From assembly GCA_964017045.1 (NCBI GenBank), contig OZ024798.1, positions 26,507,847 through 26,571,846 on the forward strand: a stretch of DNA of 64,000 nucleotides, read 5' to 3'. The stretch's first letter is position 1; each line of letters begins with the position of its first letter. Below are positions 1 to 11,707 of the stretch, in pieces. Origin of the DNA: Omphiscola glabra (lineage: Eukaryota; Mollusca; Gastropoda; Lymnaeidae). The position numbers and the translations under genes are program-made. The notes under the pieces are model-generated. The model had not been told where the DNA came from. It ran no database searches and was given only the letters and a program-made list of their open reading frames with translations.

Positions 1-177
1 TTGGCGGAATTCAGAGTATTCATTATAAGATAATATTTAAAAAAAAGATAAGATTCTTTACTGATCCAAATGAAAGGAAATGTCTTTTGATTACATTGTA
101 CATATTCATGTTCAGCACATAAATAAATACACATTTAAACCAAGACAACCTTTTACAATTAAAACAATTTTGACAGA

Positions 178-264
178 AGACGTCTAAAGTATTTCTCTAG
201 CGTATAAATCAGACATAGATGAACTCCTTTAGAGACAATAATGACTTAATTAGTGATCATTTAG
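178..264 (-). repeat. Dispersed repeat copy, inverted relative to 13586-13681
   Basis: The complement of this segment matches 13586-13681, including CCTAAATGATCACTAATTAA, GTCATTA and CTAAAGGAG, and more loosely TAGATGTCTGG. The two copies lie 13 kb apart in opposite orientation, so this is an interspersed repeat family of unknown type. Confidence 0.6.
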
Positions 265-482
265 GTTTGTTAATTCTAAGGGGAAGTGAGGCAGAGAAAG
301 TCAGTTGGATTTAAATTTTATTTTTAATATGTTTTTAATTTAGGCAGATTAACACGAAAGAGATAGAGTTTAATATCACGAGATAAAACTACTTTTCTTT
401 ATGTAATAAAAGGTTTGATTTCAGAACCGAACATTCGTCTAATATGCTCATTTGCAAATCGTCTAGTGCAGAAAATCCGTCG

Positions 483-609
483 CACACATGTTTTAGCGCA
501 CAGAACGACACGAGCTCACAAACACATCTTTTCGCGCACACAGAACGACACGAGCTCACAAACACATGTTTTAGCGCACACAGAACGACACGAGCTCACA
601 AACACGTGT
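483..609 (+). repeat. Three-copy tandem repeat, unit about 41 bp
   Basis: Three units contain CAGAACGACACGAGCTCACA followed by AACACATG/CTTTT. It gives rise to overlapping short open frames with no coding meaning. Confidence 0.85.
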
Positions 610-1420
610 TTCCTTTGCCCAAAGTTAAAACCAGTGACTAACAATAATATTGCAATCTATGGTTTGTGATTAACTTTATTTTAACGGTAGCAAATATTTT
701 AAATTCTGAAATATCTACATTATATTTTATTTTATATTCGCATAACTGTTTTTTTTTTCGTTTCTTTTTCTAGGTGGCATTAAATTATTTTTAAAAAGTT
801 TAACAGTCATCTATTTTTACTTACGTCCATTGTGATGCTCGCGCTAGAACACATTCACTACCCTTCTCAATATAGACTGGTCTAGTTTTATCCTCTTATA
901 CAAATCAAAGCTTATGTTTTAAAAGTGTACATTGAAAACAAATCCGATGCACCAAGTTTTGATACACAAGAAAACGCTTTTTTTCCACAAGTAGGCTAGA
1001 AATTAAACTCTTGAGAAAATAAAAAGCGCATTTTGAGATCTACTTTCTGATACCAGTAGACTTGCCCCCCACAAGACTAACTGAATGTTTAAATACAGAC
1101 TGTAGAAGGGTAATAATAATGACCAATAGACAGACTTAGAAAAAAAACCAGAGCGTGGGTGATTCACAGACACTTTGCGTAACCTACTCTTTGAAAATCT
1201 ACCTAGCAAGCTAACAATTCAATAAACCTCCCCCCCCCCCCTTTCCCGATGACTTCACCCGAATTTAACCGCCCGGAAGAACTATCCAAGCTACAGCTTT
1301 TGAAATTGAATGGGATTTTTCTTTACTAAAGTTTCTCTGAATGTGTTTCGGTTCATTAAATGCGTGTATTACACCTCGTCATTTGGAACGTTCACTGCAG
1401 ATAACGTTGAAAACTTCGCC
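610..1420 (+). other. No gene seen
   Basis: AT-rich single-copy sequence with a C-run near 1230. I see no coding frame, RNA gene or repeat boundary. Confidence 0.5.
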
Positions 1421-1910
1421 TAATGGTGAGGCCTGATTAATGTAGAGGTCTGATTAATCGAGGGGCCTGATTAATGGAGAGGCCTGATTAAAGAGAGGTC
1501 TGATTAATGGGGAGACCTGATCATTGGAGGAGCCTGATTAATGGAGAGGTCTGATTAATGTAGTGAGCTGATTAATGGAGAAATCTGATTAATGGAGAGA
1601 CATGATTAATGGAGAGACATAATTAATGGAGAGGTCTGATTAATCGAGGGGGCTGATTAAAGAGAGGCCTGATTAATGGAAGGGCATGATTGATGGAGGA
1701 GCCTGATTAATGAAGAGACATGATTAATGGAGAGGCCTGATTAATGGAGAGACATGATTAATGGAGAGGCCTGATTAATGGAGATGCCTGATTAATGTAG
1801 TGACCTGATAAATTGAGAAATCTGATTAACGGAGAGACATGATTAATGGGTAGGCATGATTAATGGAGAGACATTATAAATGGAGAGACATGATTAATGG
1901 AGAGACCTGA
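1421..1910 (+). repeat. Minisatellite, unit about 16 bp
   Basis: About 30 imperfect copies of CTGATTAATGGAGAGG, with variant positions such as ACATGATTAATGG. Confidence 0.92.
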
Positions 1911-2399
1911 AGTTCATTCAAGAAGTTCATTTTGTTGGACCTTTAAATATCGAGCTCTCGGTCGGGTATGTCTGTCATCGCCGGTTTTCTAGAAATTGGG
2001 AGTAACTTTGCCAGATTTCAGTTCATAGTATCTAGAGCCCCTTTGATATTATAACATAATGATTTGATAATTACTAGTAATTCTTTTAGTCATTTGATTA
2101 TCTTTATAAAAGGAGAATATTCAAAAATGGTTTAAAGTTAGAAATTAAGCATCCTATACTCTAGACCCAGTCTACGCACGGTACATTTGAATATATACAA
2201 GTGGAAAGTTCATTTCCACAAGATGGATCTAGTGTCAATGATCGATTTCAAGATAAATTTTTTTTAAAGTTATTGGATCATTAATAAATGACTTAGGTGA
2301 AATGTCGTATTTCCTTAGACATTTCAGATGTTATTATGGAAGCAATGAGTTAACTCCCATGATCTTATTTCTTCAGAAATATGAATTGTAGACATCCGG

Positions 2400-2968
2400 C
2401 CTCAATACCCACACCTACTCCATATCCTCAATACCCACAACTACGCCATATCTCAATACCCACAACTACGCCATATCCTCAATACCCACAACTACGCCAT
2501 ATCCTAAATACCCACAACTACGCCATATCTTAATACCCACACCTACACCATATCCTCAATACCCAAAACTACGCCATATCCTCAATACCCAAAACTACGC
2601 CATATCCTCAATACCCACAACTACGCCATATCCTAAATACCCACAACTACGCCATATCTCAATACCCACACCTACGCCATATCCTCAATACCCAAAACTA
2701 CGCCATATCCTCAATACCCCAAACTACGCCATATCCTCAATACCCAAAACTACGATATATCCTCAATACCCAAAACTACGCCATATCCTCAATACCCACA
2801 ACTACGCCATATCCTCAATACCCACAACTGCGCCATATCCCAAATACCCACAACTAAGCCATATCTCAATACCCACACCTACGCCATATCCTCAATACGC
2901 ACAACTACGCCATATCCTCAATACCCACACCTACGCCACATCCTCAATACCCACAACTACGCCATATT
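2400..2968 (+). repeat. Minisatellite, unit 26 bp
   Basis: About 22 copies of a unit reading CATATCCTCAATACCCACAA then CTACGC. Some units are 24 bp long (CATATCTCAATACC). Confidence 0.93.
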
Positions 2969-3377
2969 TTTTAATCCAAAATACGGACAAAAATAAAGGA
3001 TTATTCCGTGAGGTTTTAAAATGTGTCAACTTAATCATTGTATAATCTTAAATTATATTTCGAACGCATTGACATTACATATTATACATTTTCAAAATAA
3101 CACGATTTTTTTTTTGGGGGGGAGAGGGGTGTGATGGGCCCGGGGGGGGGGGGGGGAAGAGAGAATTACACGTTTTAAAATTAAAGATACAGAATAGTTA
3201 TAATTAGATTTGTCTTCACTGCAACATTTGATGACTCATAAATCTCGTCTTGTTCTCTTTAATATCTGCCACTTTGTTTTATTTATTTTTTTATTTTTTT
3301 TTTGGGAGTTTTTTAGCACTTGTTTAGATGATACAATGAACTTTCAAAGTGTGTTCTGTGAATCTATAGCTAATAAA

Positions 3378-3704
3378 CTAACAGTCACTTGAGTGAATCC
3401 GCGAAACCCGACAAAATGATACTGGACAGATTTCTGACTTTCTTGGTTGTTGTTTTTTAAAATTCTTTCTAAACCACATTTTTTTAATGTCTCGTTTAAC
3501 CAAGTTACCCATACAATCAATATTCATATCTGTAATTTTTTTATGTTGCAATTTATCGGCAGCGCTGGCTGTCACAAAATGACCTAACAAAACTCCAGAT
3601 TTTATTGCCCATTGAAGCATGGACATCCAGTTTTGGAAACCTTGCCCCGTGGCTATGTGATTCCATAGAACGCCAGTCCCTAAATTTATCAACATTTTAT
3701 ACAC
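3378..3704 (-). other. Unassigned open frame of 108 codons
   Basis: This frame has an unusually protein-like composition for the region (for example TGVLWNHIATGQGFQNWMSM and a following MLQWAIKSGVLLGHFVTASA). I cannot assign a family and see no splice or promoter support. It may be a fragment of an old mobile-element protein. Confidence 0.15.
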
Positions 3705-3948
3705 ACAGAGTCAAAACGTTTTTGATTCAATTTGACCGATGTCATTAAAAGCCTGACATTACGACCCGGCCGTTGAACAGCTGATTCTTTGTATTCCGGG
3801 GCACACCTCCATTATCCCTCGTCCCGTGCGCTTAACTCATGCTGGAGTTAGTGTCTATTTTGTCGGCTTGCCTGAGATTACGGTGCCCGTGGATTAGTGC
3901 AAAGTTTTGTCCTGCTCAATAGAAATTATGATGTTTGGCCACGCCTGC

Positions 3949-3958
3949 AAATATAAGG
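3949..3958 (+). promoter_or_regulatory. Possible TATA element
   Basis: AAATATAAGG lies in a locally GC-richer stretch about 95 bp upstream of the leader-like frame at 4054. It has TATA-box form, but no transcript evidence can be seen here. Confidence 0.2.
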
Positions 3959-4053
3959 ACGGCTAAATGCGGGTATTGAGCAGGTCTGTGGAATTTATTG
4001 AACGTTTTACAGAAAGACGTTCATTTGAAGACTACAATAAAGGCGAATATTGA

Positions 4054-4170
4054 TCAAAGGACGATTCACTGAAAAGGCTACATTTCGTCTTGTTCTGCGC
4101 CGCGGCGCTCCTGGTGACGTGTTGTCTCGGCCACCGTTTTAACCGATCGTTTCCAGCACTAACAGAATGA
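4054..4170 (+). CDS. Leader-like short frame without an ATG (possible exon of a secreted peptide)
   Basis: After an in-frame TGA, 38 codons read SKDDSLKRLHFVLFC, AAALLVTCCLG, HRFNRSFPALTE, stop. The middle looks like a signal peptide: a basic n-region (KR), a hydrophobic core rich in L, V, A and C, and a small residue before HRF. The segment is more GC-rich than its surroundings and follows a TATA-like motif. No ATG is in frame, so it would need a spliced 5' exon ending near CAAAG/GAC, or a CTG start. It may be coincidence or a fragment. Confidence 0.2.
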   Translation, partial: SKDDSLKRLHFVLFCAAALLVTCCLGHRFNRSFPALTE

Positions 4171-4674
4171 ACGTCATGTCAAACCGTGACGATCGCGAAA
4201 CGTAACCACACGGTACCGACAACGTTAAGTAATCGTATGAGATTGAACCAACACAAAGGACATTTTGGATTGCTGAACGTAGCTCTTTTTTTTTAAAAAG
4301 AGTTTTGTTGTAATTAACATTTTTTTTCCACCACAGAGACAAAATAGTACCTACTATATCTAAATGTGATGTGTACAAAAAATATTTTTTTCAACGAGTG
4401 TAGCAATGTATAAATATTGATTCCCATTCTAGATAACAAAGAAGAAGAAATTAACTATAGCCTGCAATTTTTTAAAATTATTTATTGAAAATTGTATTAA
4501 TGTTTATTTTGATTATCCGACTATCAATAAGATGAGCACTCAGGACTCCGGTCCATTGGCGGCTCCTGCCACCTCACGGACAATTCAGAGTAGACAAATG
4601 CCTTTCTTTGCCTTAATAAAAAAAACAATTAAAATGTATCTAAAGTGTCCACAATGCACATCAAGATTCCTGTT

Positions 4675-4823
4675 CAGTGACGTAGTTAGGGTCAGTCCAG
4701 CCCGGAGCTGGCCAATATTTTTGCCGCCCTCTCCCTCGAATAGAAGTTGATCGAAAATGCCGCCCCTCAATATTTATAGAAAAATTGCCGCCCGGGGAGG
4801 ACTTCCCCCTTCCAACGCCGGTG
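4675..4823 (+). mobile_element. hAT-like MITE
   Basis: It begins CAGTGACGTAGTTAGGG and ends CCAACGCCGGTG, imperfect inverted ends. The flanking 8-mers TTCCTGTT and TTTCTGAT match at 6 of 8, an aged target duplication. The interior carries GCCGCCC blocks as in related copies at 9939. Confidence 0.6.
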
Positions 4824-5289
4824 TTTCTGATACTTATCCTTTGTATCAGTTATAGTTAATTATACTTGAAGCGAACATCTTTGTTGGTCCCAGTTGGTTC
4901 AATCTAAAATTGATTTCTTTCCTTGTCAAATAGACCATGACCTGCGTTCAGGTAAATTTCTATTTTCGTGTTCGTTATTTGTTTAATGTATTTTTTGCCA
5001 TAGTGCAAGGCATTCAAGTTTGTGTCCTTGTTTGCCACTGGTCTTCACAACACATTCATTTTGTATCATATCAACAAAACTATTTGTACTAGAGTATAAT
5101 ATATGGGTGGCTTTTTTTTATATTAGTCCTGCAAATTTGAAAAAAAAATAGTAATCTTTTTGTATGGCATCCTTCTGTCTTCACGAGACGATGGAGTAGC
5201 TATATTGTAGTCCTACACTTCGACGAGTGGCTCACTAGGCCAATCCTGGAATGACAATCTCACAGCTAATTGTAATCTTATTATAGTTA

Positions 5290-5760
5290 AGTTATCATAT
5301 TAAATTTATCACAGTACTGTTGTAACAGTAATGTTATCATGGTAATGTTATCATAGTAATATTGTAACAGAAATGTTATCATAGTAATGATATCATAGTA
5401 ATGTTATCATACTAATGTTATCATAGTAATGTTATCATAGTAATATTGTAACAGTATTGTTATCATAGTAATGTTATCATAGTAATGTTCTCATAGTAAT
5501 GTTATCATAAGAATGTTATCATAGTAACATTGTAACAGTATTTTTATCATAGTAAGTTATAATAAGAATGTTATCATAGTAATGTTATCATAGTAATGTT
5601 CTCATAGTAATGTTATCATAAAAATGTTATCATAGTAACATTGTAACAGTATTTTTATCATAGTAAGTTATAATAAGAATGTTATCATAGTAATGTTGTA
5701 GCAGTAATGTTGTCACAGTAATGTTATTATAGTAATTGTATCATACTAATGTTATCATAT
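5290..5760 (+). repeat. Minisatellite, unit about 14 bp, with a higher-order repeat
   Basis: Copies of ATCATAGTAATGTT are interspersed with ATTGTAACAGTA variants. A block of roughly 115 bp containing ACATTGTAACAGTATTTTTA occurs twice, showing higher-order duplication. Confidence 0.88.
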
Positions 5761-6909
5761 TTATATTTTAACTAGTAAATCGTGTTTAAATATTACAAAA
5801 CATCTGATATAATAAACCAATCAAGTGTGTCGACTATCTCGAATAAACAAATACATATATCATTGGACTGAATTGACCTATACAGACAGGTTATATTACG
5901 TATGTGATTATTGATGTGGGGACGAAAGTGCACTTAACCTGTTGTGACATGTATGCAGGCCGAGTCAGTGTTGTGTGAATGGGGTAAATTAATGATCTTA
6001 TCCTATCCGTAATGTAATCCTGTTCCCCGTGAATCTACTCTAGAGGGAACATTGGCGTGTTTTATGCTGTTTAGCAATTCATTGAATTGCGTGCACGACT
6101 TATATAATCACATGCTATCTAAATAATTAGCCAACATTTTGACAGTATATTTGCTTTTCCAAAGCAATACTTATGCCGAGTTTAATATTTAACCTATTCA
6201 TATTTAAGGTAGTCCCAATTGATATTTATAGTAGCATATAGTTAAAATAAGATACACCCAACCTACTTATGCCCAGTTCGCATGATCAAATTTTCGTCAA
6301 TTTGTGCTTAAAATTAGCGTCAAATTTTCTGAATATGACATATTTGAATTTAGTTTTGCAATATTATACACCTAATTGGAGAGCACCGGAAGAGATCCTA
6401 ATTTAAAAATGTAGTAGTCACTTAACCTTAGAACCGTCGTGTGCGCCAGCAACCCTTACGATGCTGGGTGCTTCGGATATTTTAGGTGTGTAAATATGTG
6501 ATGAGGATATTTTATTAATTATCATCTTTCAATTATAAAAATAATCTTTCAATGCAGGGTAAAAAAAAAGGAAAAGGGGGGCGGAGACAAAACGTAAAAG
6601 TGCTTGACCTGCTTGTGTTATGGAAAAAAAAAATGTATGTTACTAAAAATAGTAATGTGGCTTTTATTTTTACATTATTTTGTAGCTACTTAATTAATAC
6701 AAGAAATTTTCAACACAAAAAAATTAAAAAGGGTTCCATCATAAAAAAGCATCGCAAACATGATCTTAAATGCTGAACGCAAACGGGAAAAAGAAAACTT
6801 ACTTATAATAATTAGACTACCTCTTCTAAATATTTCCAAATTTTACAAGATTCAAAACGAAAAAAAAAATCTTAATTAGAAAGGTCTATACATTTTTATG
6901 GATTTAGAG
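5761..6909 (+). other. No gene seen
   Basis: AT-rich single-copy sequence with poly-A-rich pieces. The open frame at 6552-6776 is lysine-rich low complexity. Confidence 0.45.
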
Positions 6910-7266
6910 CAGGGGTGGGCAAACTTTTTGTGCCGAGGGCCCCATTGATAAATGCAAAGCTATTTGGGGGCCGCATGTATATTATGTCCAATTTTTACAT
7001 GTCGATAAACATTTTTTTTTAAATTGGTAAATTCGTATTTTAGCACTACATGACAAAAGTCAAGGACTGTTTACAAAAATAGAAAATTAGTAAGAAATTT
7101 GATCAAAAATGTTAAACAATCATAAAGGTACGTGAAATTCTGTAAAATTCAACAAAATAAATTCAAAACAAAGTATTTTTTAATATTTCTAAATGCCTTC
7201 GAGGGCCGCATAATATCAGTAGCCGGGTCGCATGCGGCCCGAGGGCTGTAGTTTGCCTCATCCCTG
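6910..7266 (+). mobile_element. hAT-like nonautonomous element, copy 1
   Basis: The ends are CAGGGGTGGGCAAACT and AGTTTGCCTCATCCCTG, inverted copies of each other. The interior matches the element at 43778-44138 in reverse orientation (the GAGGGCCGCATAATATCAGT segment). The flanking 8-mers ATTTAGAG and GTTTATAA agree at only 5 of 8, so this copy is older. Confidence 0.8.
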
Positions 7267-7997
7267 GTTTATAAAACTGGTCATTTTTATAAATCGTATA
7301 TAAGCGATTAACTATTTTAAGAAACAAGAGTTGTTTGCAAAAGACATTGTATATTTATTCATGTGTGATTTTTTCTAAGGGAAATCGTATGCAAATAAAG
7401 TATATATTTCTCAATATACAGTTGATTGAAATGTTTATTCGTAATTTCAAAACACTATAACTTTTTTCATGTATGTTACAAATTGCCTCTTTGATATACT
7501 TTAAAACACTTTTTTTTATCAAATGAACAGAATTTTTTTTTTATTGAACAAACTAGGAATACGAATTTTTCTTAAACTCGTGCCAACAAATTTTTTTTAT
7601 AGAAAGGACAATGGAAATGCTAGTTCACAAAAAACTTTTTTTTTCAATCTTTATGATAGATTCCCTTCATAAAAGCCGTCTCCACTAGTTAATTTTGGTT
7701 CACTGTCAGCTCGTCGGGCCTATTTCCACAAGAACACTTCGACCAACGAGGGAGGTCTCTCGAGACAAATAGACCTACAACCTCGAAACTACTGTGTTGT
7801 TACTATCTCTACAACCTCGAAACTATTCATTTTTTTTGATCAGCAAGAAACTAAAGTATGGATTGAATTTTGAGCTTGAGGCATATAAGGTTAGCAAAAA
7901 AAAACATTTTAGAATGACTGACAAAAAATATCTAAATTTGCACATTTTAACGGACAAATAACATTTTTAGGGCCAAACAATCATTTTAGGGGGTTAC

Positions 7998-8225
7998 CGG
8001 AAATTTGATCGAAAGAAATTTTGTCGACGGAAAATTGATCGACGGAAATGTGATCGAACGGAAATTTGGTCGAATCTTTTTTTCAGTTCACACGTTAAAA
8101 TTTTCATAAAATTTCTTTTTGAACGCACTATACTATACTGTAAAACTAAATAATGCGTTCAACAAGAAATTTGTGTCAACATTTTAACGTTTAAACTAAA
8201 AAAAAAAGATTCGACCAAATTTCCG
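7998..8225. mobile_element. Foldback (hairpin) element with repeated ends
   Basis: 8059-8225 is one long imperfect palindrome. The left arm, GAAATTTGGTCGAATC through ACGTTAAAATTTTC to TTTTTGAACGCA, is mirrored on the right arm down to GATTCGACCAAATTTCC. The loop lies near 8143. To the left, 7998-8058 holds several tandem variants of the terminal motif GGAAATTTGATCGA. Confidence 0.7.
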
Positions 8226-8724
8226 AACTTCAAAAACCTAAGAAGCTAAAACAATATTAAATTCATGTACTTGGCTCTATTTAAATAACCAAGACGCTTC
8301 AGCTTATTTTGATTCTTTTTATTTTTATGGACCTAACATTCTCATTAGTGTTTAAAATTCTCATCAATATAATCATACAAGTTTTAATGGAGTAAGAATA
8401 TTTTTTTGTAGTCAAACAACCTGTGCTGTTTCGCTTCAATTTTTATTTTAACATTTTTTTTAAACGGAAATCTTGACATTTACGGACACGTCATTGTAAT
8501 TTTAGGTTTAAACTTCCCGTAACTTCATCGACGGTGGGTTTTTTTTTTTCTAAATGTATGTTTGAAATCATCATGAAGATTGTTATTTCTTTCCAAAATA
8601 AATCAATGAAATGATTCAATGGGCACAACGTTAACTTACATAAAGGCACAACAGTTATATTCCAGACGCCCTTCTCATCTTATGACAGATGCCGCAAAGA
8701 CAAACTATGCAGCATGTCGTAGAG

Positions 8725-9068
8725 GTCTTTCGATGAACCGGTCTTTTGGTGAACCCGTCTTTTGGTGAGCCGGTCTTTTGGTGAACCGGTCTTTTGGTGA
8801 GCCGGTCTTTTGGTGAACGGGTCTTTTGGTGAACCTGTCTTTTGGTGAGCCGGTCTTTTGATGAACGGGTCTTTTGGTGAACCGGTATTTTGATGAGCCG
8901 GTCTTTTGGTGAACCGGTCTTTTGATGAGCCGATCTTTTGATGAACGGGTCTTTTGGTGGGCCGGTCTTTTGGTGAGCCGGTCTTTTGATGAACCGGTCT
9001 TTTGATGAACGGGTCTTTTGGTGAACCGGTCTTTTGGTGAACCGGTCTTTTGGTGAGCCGGTATTTTG
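8725..9068 (+). repeat. Minisatellite, unit 16 bp
   Basis: About 21 copies of CTTTTGGTGAACCGGT. Three units make 48 bp, so all frames stay open and the minus strand shows long KRPVHQKTGSPKD-type frames that are artefacts. Confidence 0.93.
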
Positions 9069-9938
9069 ACATGTAGTCAATTCATATCATATATAAAAAC
9101 ATCTCTTGTTGTTTTTTGGAAATGTGTTCACGGATGCTATCCAAAAACAACAATCAACTGTCTGAAAGGTTGAAATCGACTGAGATCAAACACTGGACGG
9201 GACAGGCGTGAACTTATCATCATCAGTGTGGATAATGAACTGCCCATAGTGTTACAACGTTTCCTGCGTCGTCCCGCACTTCTGTGTAACCAATGAAACC
9301 GTGCAGCCATGACAGTGTACACACATTGTTTCCACGTGTGTTGCCAAACAGAAGAACCAAATCATGTCGCATCAATGCGCATGCCGACTCGTGACGACGC
9401 CATTGTTGATCCTAACTGACAGATAAACCTGATCGAGAAGAAGAAAAAAGAAACAAAAGGGCCAGGCCCTTTGAATAAATAGGACACCTAGGCCATGGTT
9501 CTTAGACAAAAGGTCAATGCTGTGTATTTTGGGGGGGGTTGGGGGGGGGGCTAGAAAAAAAATCGTTACTTGTAAATGGAATGACGCGTGATTAGTGGAT
9601 CATTGTCTCAATCCTCCCTCTACACTACCACACCACTGCAATAACGTAAGTACAATCTCCACCACCGTTAGACAGTTCAGTCTTCGAGACGTGCGGGGGG
9701 GGGGGGGGGGCGTTGCGTTTATCTCTTTGTTTTGGTGTAGCCCCTTAGTAAAAAACTCACAAGTGTTGCGTTGGGGGAACTAGACAAAAAATGGTTACTG
9801 GTGTTTGTCAAATGGAATGACGTGATTAGTTTGATCATTGGCTTAATCCCATCCACTACACTACCACACACCCACACACACCGAAGTGTTGCTTCAGTAC
9901 ATCCGAAAAAAGGTTTTCTACATTTATTTTTTTCTTAT
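9069..9938 (+). other. No gene; local direct duplication
   Basis: Segments near 9550-9640 and 9775-9875 are diverged direct copies (TGGAATGACGTGATTAGT, CTACACTACCACAC). A G16 run lies at 9695-9710. No coding signal is present. Confidence 0.5.
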
Positions 9939-10119
9939 CAGTGGCATAGGTAGGGTTAGCGCCACCAAGAATTTTTCCGCCCCTTTTCCACACAAAAAAA
10001 AACTTTAAAAATGATAAAAAACAACTCTATTGTTGGCCAAATATGCCGCCCAACCGTTGATATAAAGATGTGCCGCCCTCGCCGGACCGCCCCTACATAG
10101 CCCCTTCCTACGCCCCTCA
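9939..10119 (+). mobile_element. hAT-like MITE
   Basis: It starts CAGTGGCATAGGTAGGG and finishes CCTTCCTACGCCCCT, an imperfect inverted end. The flanks TTCTTAT and TCTTAAA are similar. The interior has the same GCCGCCC-type blocks as 4675-4823. Confidence 0.55.
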
Positions 10120-10769
10120 GTCTTAAAGATGAGGTTCGGGCGTGACTCGGGTGGGGGCGGTGGCCTGTTATCTCATGTATTTATAATTTCTGTATTAAGT
10201 CAGTGGTTTGAACCGTCGGCCCGCCGGGCTAATGTGTCACTAAGAAATATACATAGAGTAGAGAAATATCTGAAGAAGTGCAATACAATAAGGTGGACAT
10301 ATCGGCCAATAAGCCTTCGACACCAAAAATAAATATACAGACAAAATTTCCTGTCAGCTAAATATCTGCATCGGCTAAGTTTCCCCTTCCCCCTCAGTGC
10401 GTACGTACTACATGGGTGGCCCCTTTGCTAGTAGTTGGCTGAACTTATCTGTTAGTTACCATCTCATTATGATTATTTTCAATCTATTTTTTTAAAAACC
10501 TTTTTCAATTTATTGTCTGGTATTATATCAAAGTTATCGTTACATTATAATTACTATTTATTTTCAATTGTGCTACAGTTGGTTCTATTTGTTATCTTGC
10601 ACTACAGATCAATCAAAAGTTATCGTGCGGCCCGACCTAAAGAAAAGGTATATGGGGCTCTCTGCACAAAAATGTTGCCCATCCCAGTATTAAGGGATAA
10701 GCACAAGGGTCATACATTAATTTAGGAACAAATGGAAGTAATTTATTGCCGTTGTTCTGATCGACGTGA

Positions 10770-10888
10770 CGTATGTTGCTGGGGCGTGAGATATGTTGCT
10801 GAGACATGAGATATGTTGTTGGGACATACGATATTTTGCTGAGACATGAGATACGTTGCTGAGATATGATATACGTTGTTGATACCTT
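10770..10888 (+). repeat. Tandem repeat, unit 20 bp
   Basis: Six copies of TATGTTGCTGAGACATGAGA with point variants. Confidence 0.88.
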
Positions 10889-11090
10889 TGTACTAGAAAA
10901 AATTAGCAAATCTTAAACATCCACGTCTTTCAATCAGTCATTAAGATTTATGTGATTCATCTTAAATGATAACATATTATGCCACGATTCATATGCCGTG
11001 ATTACACAACCTGTGTTATGGTAATAGATGTAATAACTGCGGACGCGTTGATTTGAAAATTGAATGGAAAATAATAACTGTCCCGTACGG

Positions 11091-11236
11091 CAGCAGTGCT
11101 GAAGGCTTCTGCCAGTCAAACAGAATGCCATTGCTACAGCAGCAGTGCTGAAGGCTTCTGCCAGTCAAGCAGAATGCCATTGCTACAGCAGCAGTGCTGG
11201 AGGCTACCGCCAGTCAAGCAGAATGCCATTGCTGGG
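11091..11236 (+). repeat. Three-copy tandem repeat, unit 49 bp
   Basis: Units start at 11091, 11140 and 11189 with CAGCAGTGCTG, and each contains CAGAATGCCATTGCT. Confidence 0.92.
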
Positions 11237-11272
11237 CGCCTTGGTTGATGCAATCTGGCTAAATGGTTGGAG

Positions 11273-11385
11273 ACATTATTTCGAGATTGGCAAACCTTAT
11301 TTTGGCCTGGTACTAGAATATCATCGTGCCTTTGTGTCGGATGGTTTTTGTTTCCCCTTCGATCTGCTGATTAAATATCGATCGC
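11273..11385 (+). repeat. Direct repeat copy A (partner at 13429-13535)
   Basis: Shared stretches include TTTCGAGATTGGCAA, TTTTGGCCTGGTACTAGAAT and CTGCTGATTAAATAT. The two copies bracket the interval 11708-13424. Confidence 0.75.
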
Positions 11386-11707
11386 GTCTATCTGTCTACC
11401 TCGGCGTGGTGGGGTTTACAATGAGAAATATATATTACAGGAACTAGACGAGTCTTGAATTTGTCTATTGATTATTTTGATTGTCTACTGAAGACAATTT
11501 AATGTTAATACATTATCTTAAATTACATCGTTAATTTGCCTTACTTTTAAAAACTAACCGAAACGTATTGAAATATCAAATATTTTATGAAATTAAAATT
11601 ATCTCAATAGATATGTCTTGTTTTGTTTCGTTTCTTCTTTTCTTCCTATTTGAAAGCGACCGTAAGTAATGACATCTGTTTAATTTATTTTTTATATTTT
11701 ATTTATC

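Larger units (their letters stand above)
2969..4674 (+). other. Mostly unassigned sequence
   Basis: It holds a G15 run at 3142-3156, the unassigned minus frame at 3378-3704 and the leader-like segment at 4054-4170. Nothing else is recognisable. Confidence 0.4.

Noticed and set aside
8655..9080. 141-codon lysine/histidine-rich minus frame
   Set aside because: It is a translation of the 16-bp minisatellite with a second overlapping frame of the same type.
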